64,000 bases of DNA from Notoacmeibacter ruber (GTDB taxonomy: Bacteria > Pseudomonadota > Alphaproteobacteria > Rhizobiales > Rhizobiaceae), in contig NZ_RCWN01000001.1 of assembly GCF_003668555.1 (NCBI RefSeq), positions 1,784,501 through 1,848,500 of the forward strand, given 5' to 3'. The position numbers were made by a program, and so were the translations under genes. Below, one piece after another: positions 62,476 to 64,000 of this stretch. Within the stretch, counting starts at the first letter, position 1. Each line of letters begins with the position of its first letter. The notes beneath the pieces were generated by a model. That model saw only the letters and a program-made list of their open reading frames with translations. It was not told the origin of the DNA and did no database searches.

Positions 62476-63381
62476 TTCTTTTTCCGCAGAACCGTCTCCA
62501 CGCAGAAGCGGAAGCGGCTCTTTGAAGGTGAGCGTGCGATAGGGGAACGGGATTTCGATCCCGGCATTGTCGAGCGCGCGTTTGACGGCAGCGACCACCT
62601 CATCGCGGCTTTTGCGCTCATCGACCGGCTTGGAACCCGTCCACCACGTGACCTCGAAATTGATGGACGAATCCGCAAATTCCTGCGCGAAAATCTGGAT
62701 GGGTCGCGCAGCATTGCGGATCACCGTATCGCAGCTTTCGACCGCGTGGCGAATAACCTCGCGCGCTTCGTCGACATCTTCACCATAGGCAATACCGGCG
62801 ATGATGGTGGTCCGGCGCAGCTCCATGTCGGTCACGATCCGCAGAGGGTTGGTGAACAGCATCGCATTCGGCACGATGATAAGCTGGCCGTCCGTGCGGC
62901 GGATATGCGTTTCGCGGACCGAAATGCGCTGGACACGCCCTTCGATTCCCTCGCATTCGATGAAGTCACCGGTCCGCATCTCCTTACGAAAGAGGATGAT
63001 GATACCGGCAAGGAAGTTCTCGAAGATATCCTTGAAGGCAAATCCAATGGCGACGGTGCCGATTCCAAGGCCCGCCAGCATCGACGCTGGCGTGAGCGAG
63101 GGAAACATCACGACGGCGGCAACCATGATTCCCAGCACCCAGATACCGATGCCAAGCAGCATGACGAAGAGTTCCTGCAAACTCGATCGCAATCCGGTTC
63201 GCTTCAGGCCCTTTTTTAGAAGCCAGCGGGCAGAGGCCGCCAATATGCCTGTCGCCACGATCACCAATATGGCGACGATAATCTGCGGGAGCATGCTGAT
63301 CGAGGCTGCGGCCATCCCCCTCAGTTGATCTTCGAGGATGTTCACCGGCTCGATATCGATAGCCTCGATCGCATCTTCCAT
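62455..63381 (-). CDS. MscS-family mechanosensitive channel
   Basis: 308 residues: three membrane segments in the first 130 residues (SMLPQIIVAILVIVATGILA first, the pore-lining TM3 near LAGLGIGTVAIGFAFKDIFE), then the beta domain (TGDFIECEGIEGRVQRISVR and VPNAMLFTNPLRIVTDMELR) and the C-terminal alpha-beta part. The GxxxA pattern of TM3 is as in MscS. It releases solutes on sudden osmotic down-shift. GAGGGG precedes the ATG. Confidence 0.93.
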   Translation of the reverse strand: MEDAIEAIDIEPVNILEDQLRGMAAASISMLPQIIVAILVIVATGILAASARWLLKKGLKRTGLRSSLQELFVMLLGIGIWVLGIMVAAVVMFPSLTPASMLAGLGIGTVAIGFAFKDIFENFLAGIIILFRKEMRTGDFIECEGIEGRVQRISVRETHIRRTDGQLIIVPNAMLFTNPLRIVTDMELRRTTIIAGIAYGEDVDEAREVIRHAVESCDTVIRNAARPIQIFAQEFADSSINFEVTWWTGSKPVDERKSRDEVVAAVKRALDNAGIEIPFPYRTLTFKEPLPLLRGDGSAEKEASPGSE

Positions 63382-63467
63382 TCGAAAACCCCTCGCTGAT
63401 CAAGTGGATGATATGGCAAGAAGAATGATAGCTTCAAGCGAGACTGTCACAAGCCAATGAGTTGAAG

Positions 63468-63893
63468 ATGACAAGACCCGATCCGGATCAGCCGCTGAAT
63501 GGCGGCTGCCATTGTGGCCGCGTGCGTTTCGAGGTTCGCCTGAAGGAGGGGTATAGTCAGGCACGCCGCTGCAATTGTTCTTATTGCGCCATGCGCGGCG
63601 CGGTCGCACTGACGGCGCGGACCGAAGACCTGAAGGTGGTTAAAGGTGCGTCCGATCTGACGCGTTACGTCTTCAACACCGAAAGCGCGCAGCATTATTT
63701 CTGCAGCCATTGCGGCATTTACACGCACCATCAACGCCGCTCGAACCCGCAGGAGTTCGGCATCAACGCGGCATGTATCGATGGGCTGAGCCCGTTCGAT
63801 TTCGAAGCCGTGCCGGTGCACGACGGCCAGCATCACACGAAGGATGGCGGCACGGACGAAGTTCTCGGCGTTCTGAGGTTCGACAAAAAATAA
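63468..63893 (+). CDS. GFA-domain (CENP-V/GFA) zinc protein
   Basis: 141 residues with the GFA zinc fold: NGGCHCGRVRFEVRL, RCNCSYCAMRGAVALTA, and FCSHCGIYTHHQRRSNPQEF. The family is named for glutathione-dependent formaldehyde-activating enzyme, although that activity is doubtful in most members. No glutathione-formaldehyde dehydrogenase is nearby. The start at 63468 is the ATG right after a TTG two codons earlier. Confidence 0.9.
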   Translation: MTRPDPDQPLNGGCHCGRVRFEVRLKEGYSQARRCNCSYCAMRGAVALTARTEDLKVVKGASDLTRYVFNTESAQHYFCSHCGIYTHHQRRSNPQEFGINAACIDGLSPFDFEAVPVHDGQHHTKDGGTDEVLGVLRFDKK

Positions 63894-63914
63894 GGCCGGC
63901 GTTTCCGCCGGCCT
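63893..63914 (+). terminator. Terminator after the GFA gene
   Basis: Nine-base perfect stem (AGGCCGGCG / CGCCGGCCT) with a TTTC loop, one base after the stop codon, followed by GATCTTTC. It also lies downstream of the rpoD end on the other strand. Confidence 0.85.
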
Positions 63915-63944
63915 GATCTTTCAGAAAGTCCCAGGTCCTGGGCT

Positions 63945-64000
63945 CTACTGATCCAGGAAGCTGCGCAGCTTTCGGCTACGGCTCGGATGTTTGAGCTTGC
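63945..64000 (-). CDS. rpoD: RNA polymerase sigma factor RpoD, C-terminal end (partial)
   Basis: The minus strand from the right edge reads KLKHPSRSRKLRSFLDQ and stops at TAG (63945-63947). This is the C-terminus of the region-4 helix of housekeeping sigma-70 proteins, where the final KLRSFL is nearly invariant. Only about 18 codons lie inside the window. Confidence 0.85.
   Translation of the reverse strand, partial: KLKHPSRSRKLRSFLDQ

Overview
The window is high-GC DNA from an alphaproteobacterium, most likely Hyphomicrobiales (Rhizobiales). The evidence is the RirA/Irr-type iron regulation, the long-N-terminus PstC, the aerobic P. denitrificans-type cob genes, the PuuE-UraD fusion and PuuD, and the RpoD tail at the right edge. 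I cannot name the genus from sequence alone. Gene density is very high, and many start and stop codons overlap as ATGA or TGATG. I see no insertion sequence, integrase, CRISPR array or rRNA.

Layout. 1-3521 (minus): phosphate-starvation operon phoR-pstS-pstC, running off the left edge, with a PHO box before pstS and a strong hairpin between pstS and pstC. 3724-16290: purine/ureide catabolism on both strands (allE, an NCS2 purine permease, allA, a puuE-uraD fusion, uraH, a LysR regulator, puuD, a zinc deaminase, xdhABC). Together these take guanine/hypoxanthine through urate and allantoin to glyoxylate; allantoate amidohydrolase is the one step missing here. 16287-17706: bacterioferritin, its ferredoxin and RirA, with a candidate Irr box between bfd and rirA. 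17876-20773: a secreted protein plus ExbB-ExbD-ExbD-TonB, an energy module for outer-membrane uptake.

20770-41933: the cobalamin locus. cobO-cobQ-cobC run on the minus strand. Divergently, a cobalamin riboswitch precedes a 22-codon ORF, a His-rich membrane-anchored protein of unknown function, and cobW-N-G-H-I-J-L-E-M-A-B-V-U-D-K, ending in an overlapping EamA-type transporter. cobD has no ordinary start codon and lies in the same frame as cobU across a TGA. cobF, cobP and the cobS/cobT chelatase subunits are not in the window.

41942-46906: glycerol use (glpK, glpD) and a divergent FAD-linked D-lactate/glycolate-type dehydrogenase. 46980-55698: a surface-polysaccharide locus with signs of decay. 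It holds a glycosyltransferase C-terminal remnant, a phage-like DUF2793 protein, a frameshifted WbpB/WlbA-type dehydrogenase, then an apparently intact set (UDP-HexNAc 6-dehydrogenase, PglC-like transferase, PglD/PglE/PglF-like enzymes) fitting a diacetamido-trideoxyhexose (bacillosamine-type) sugar.

55778-64000: a tRNA with a CAT anticodon and ordinary chromosomal genes (SIMPL protein, GNAT, SnoaL-like, YcgN-type cysteine cluster, an acidic OmpA-family protein, YjbQ, DksA-like, MscS, GFA) with several clear hairpin terminators. rpoD enters at the right edge.

The places most worth a second look are the leader of the cob operon (riboswitch, small ORF, His-rich protein), the in-frame cobU-TGA-cobD junction, the EamA gene closing the cob operon, and the decayed genes at the left side of the polysaccharide locus.
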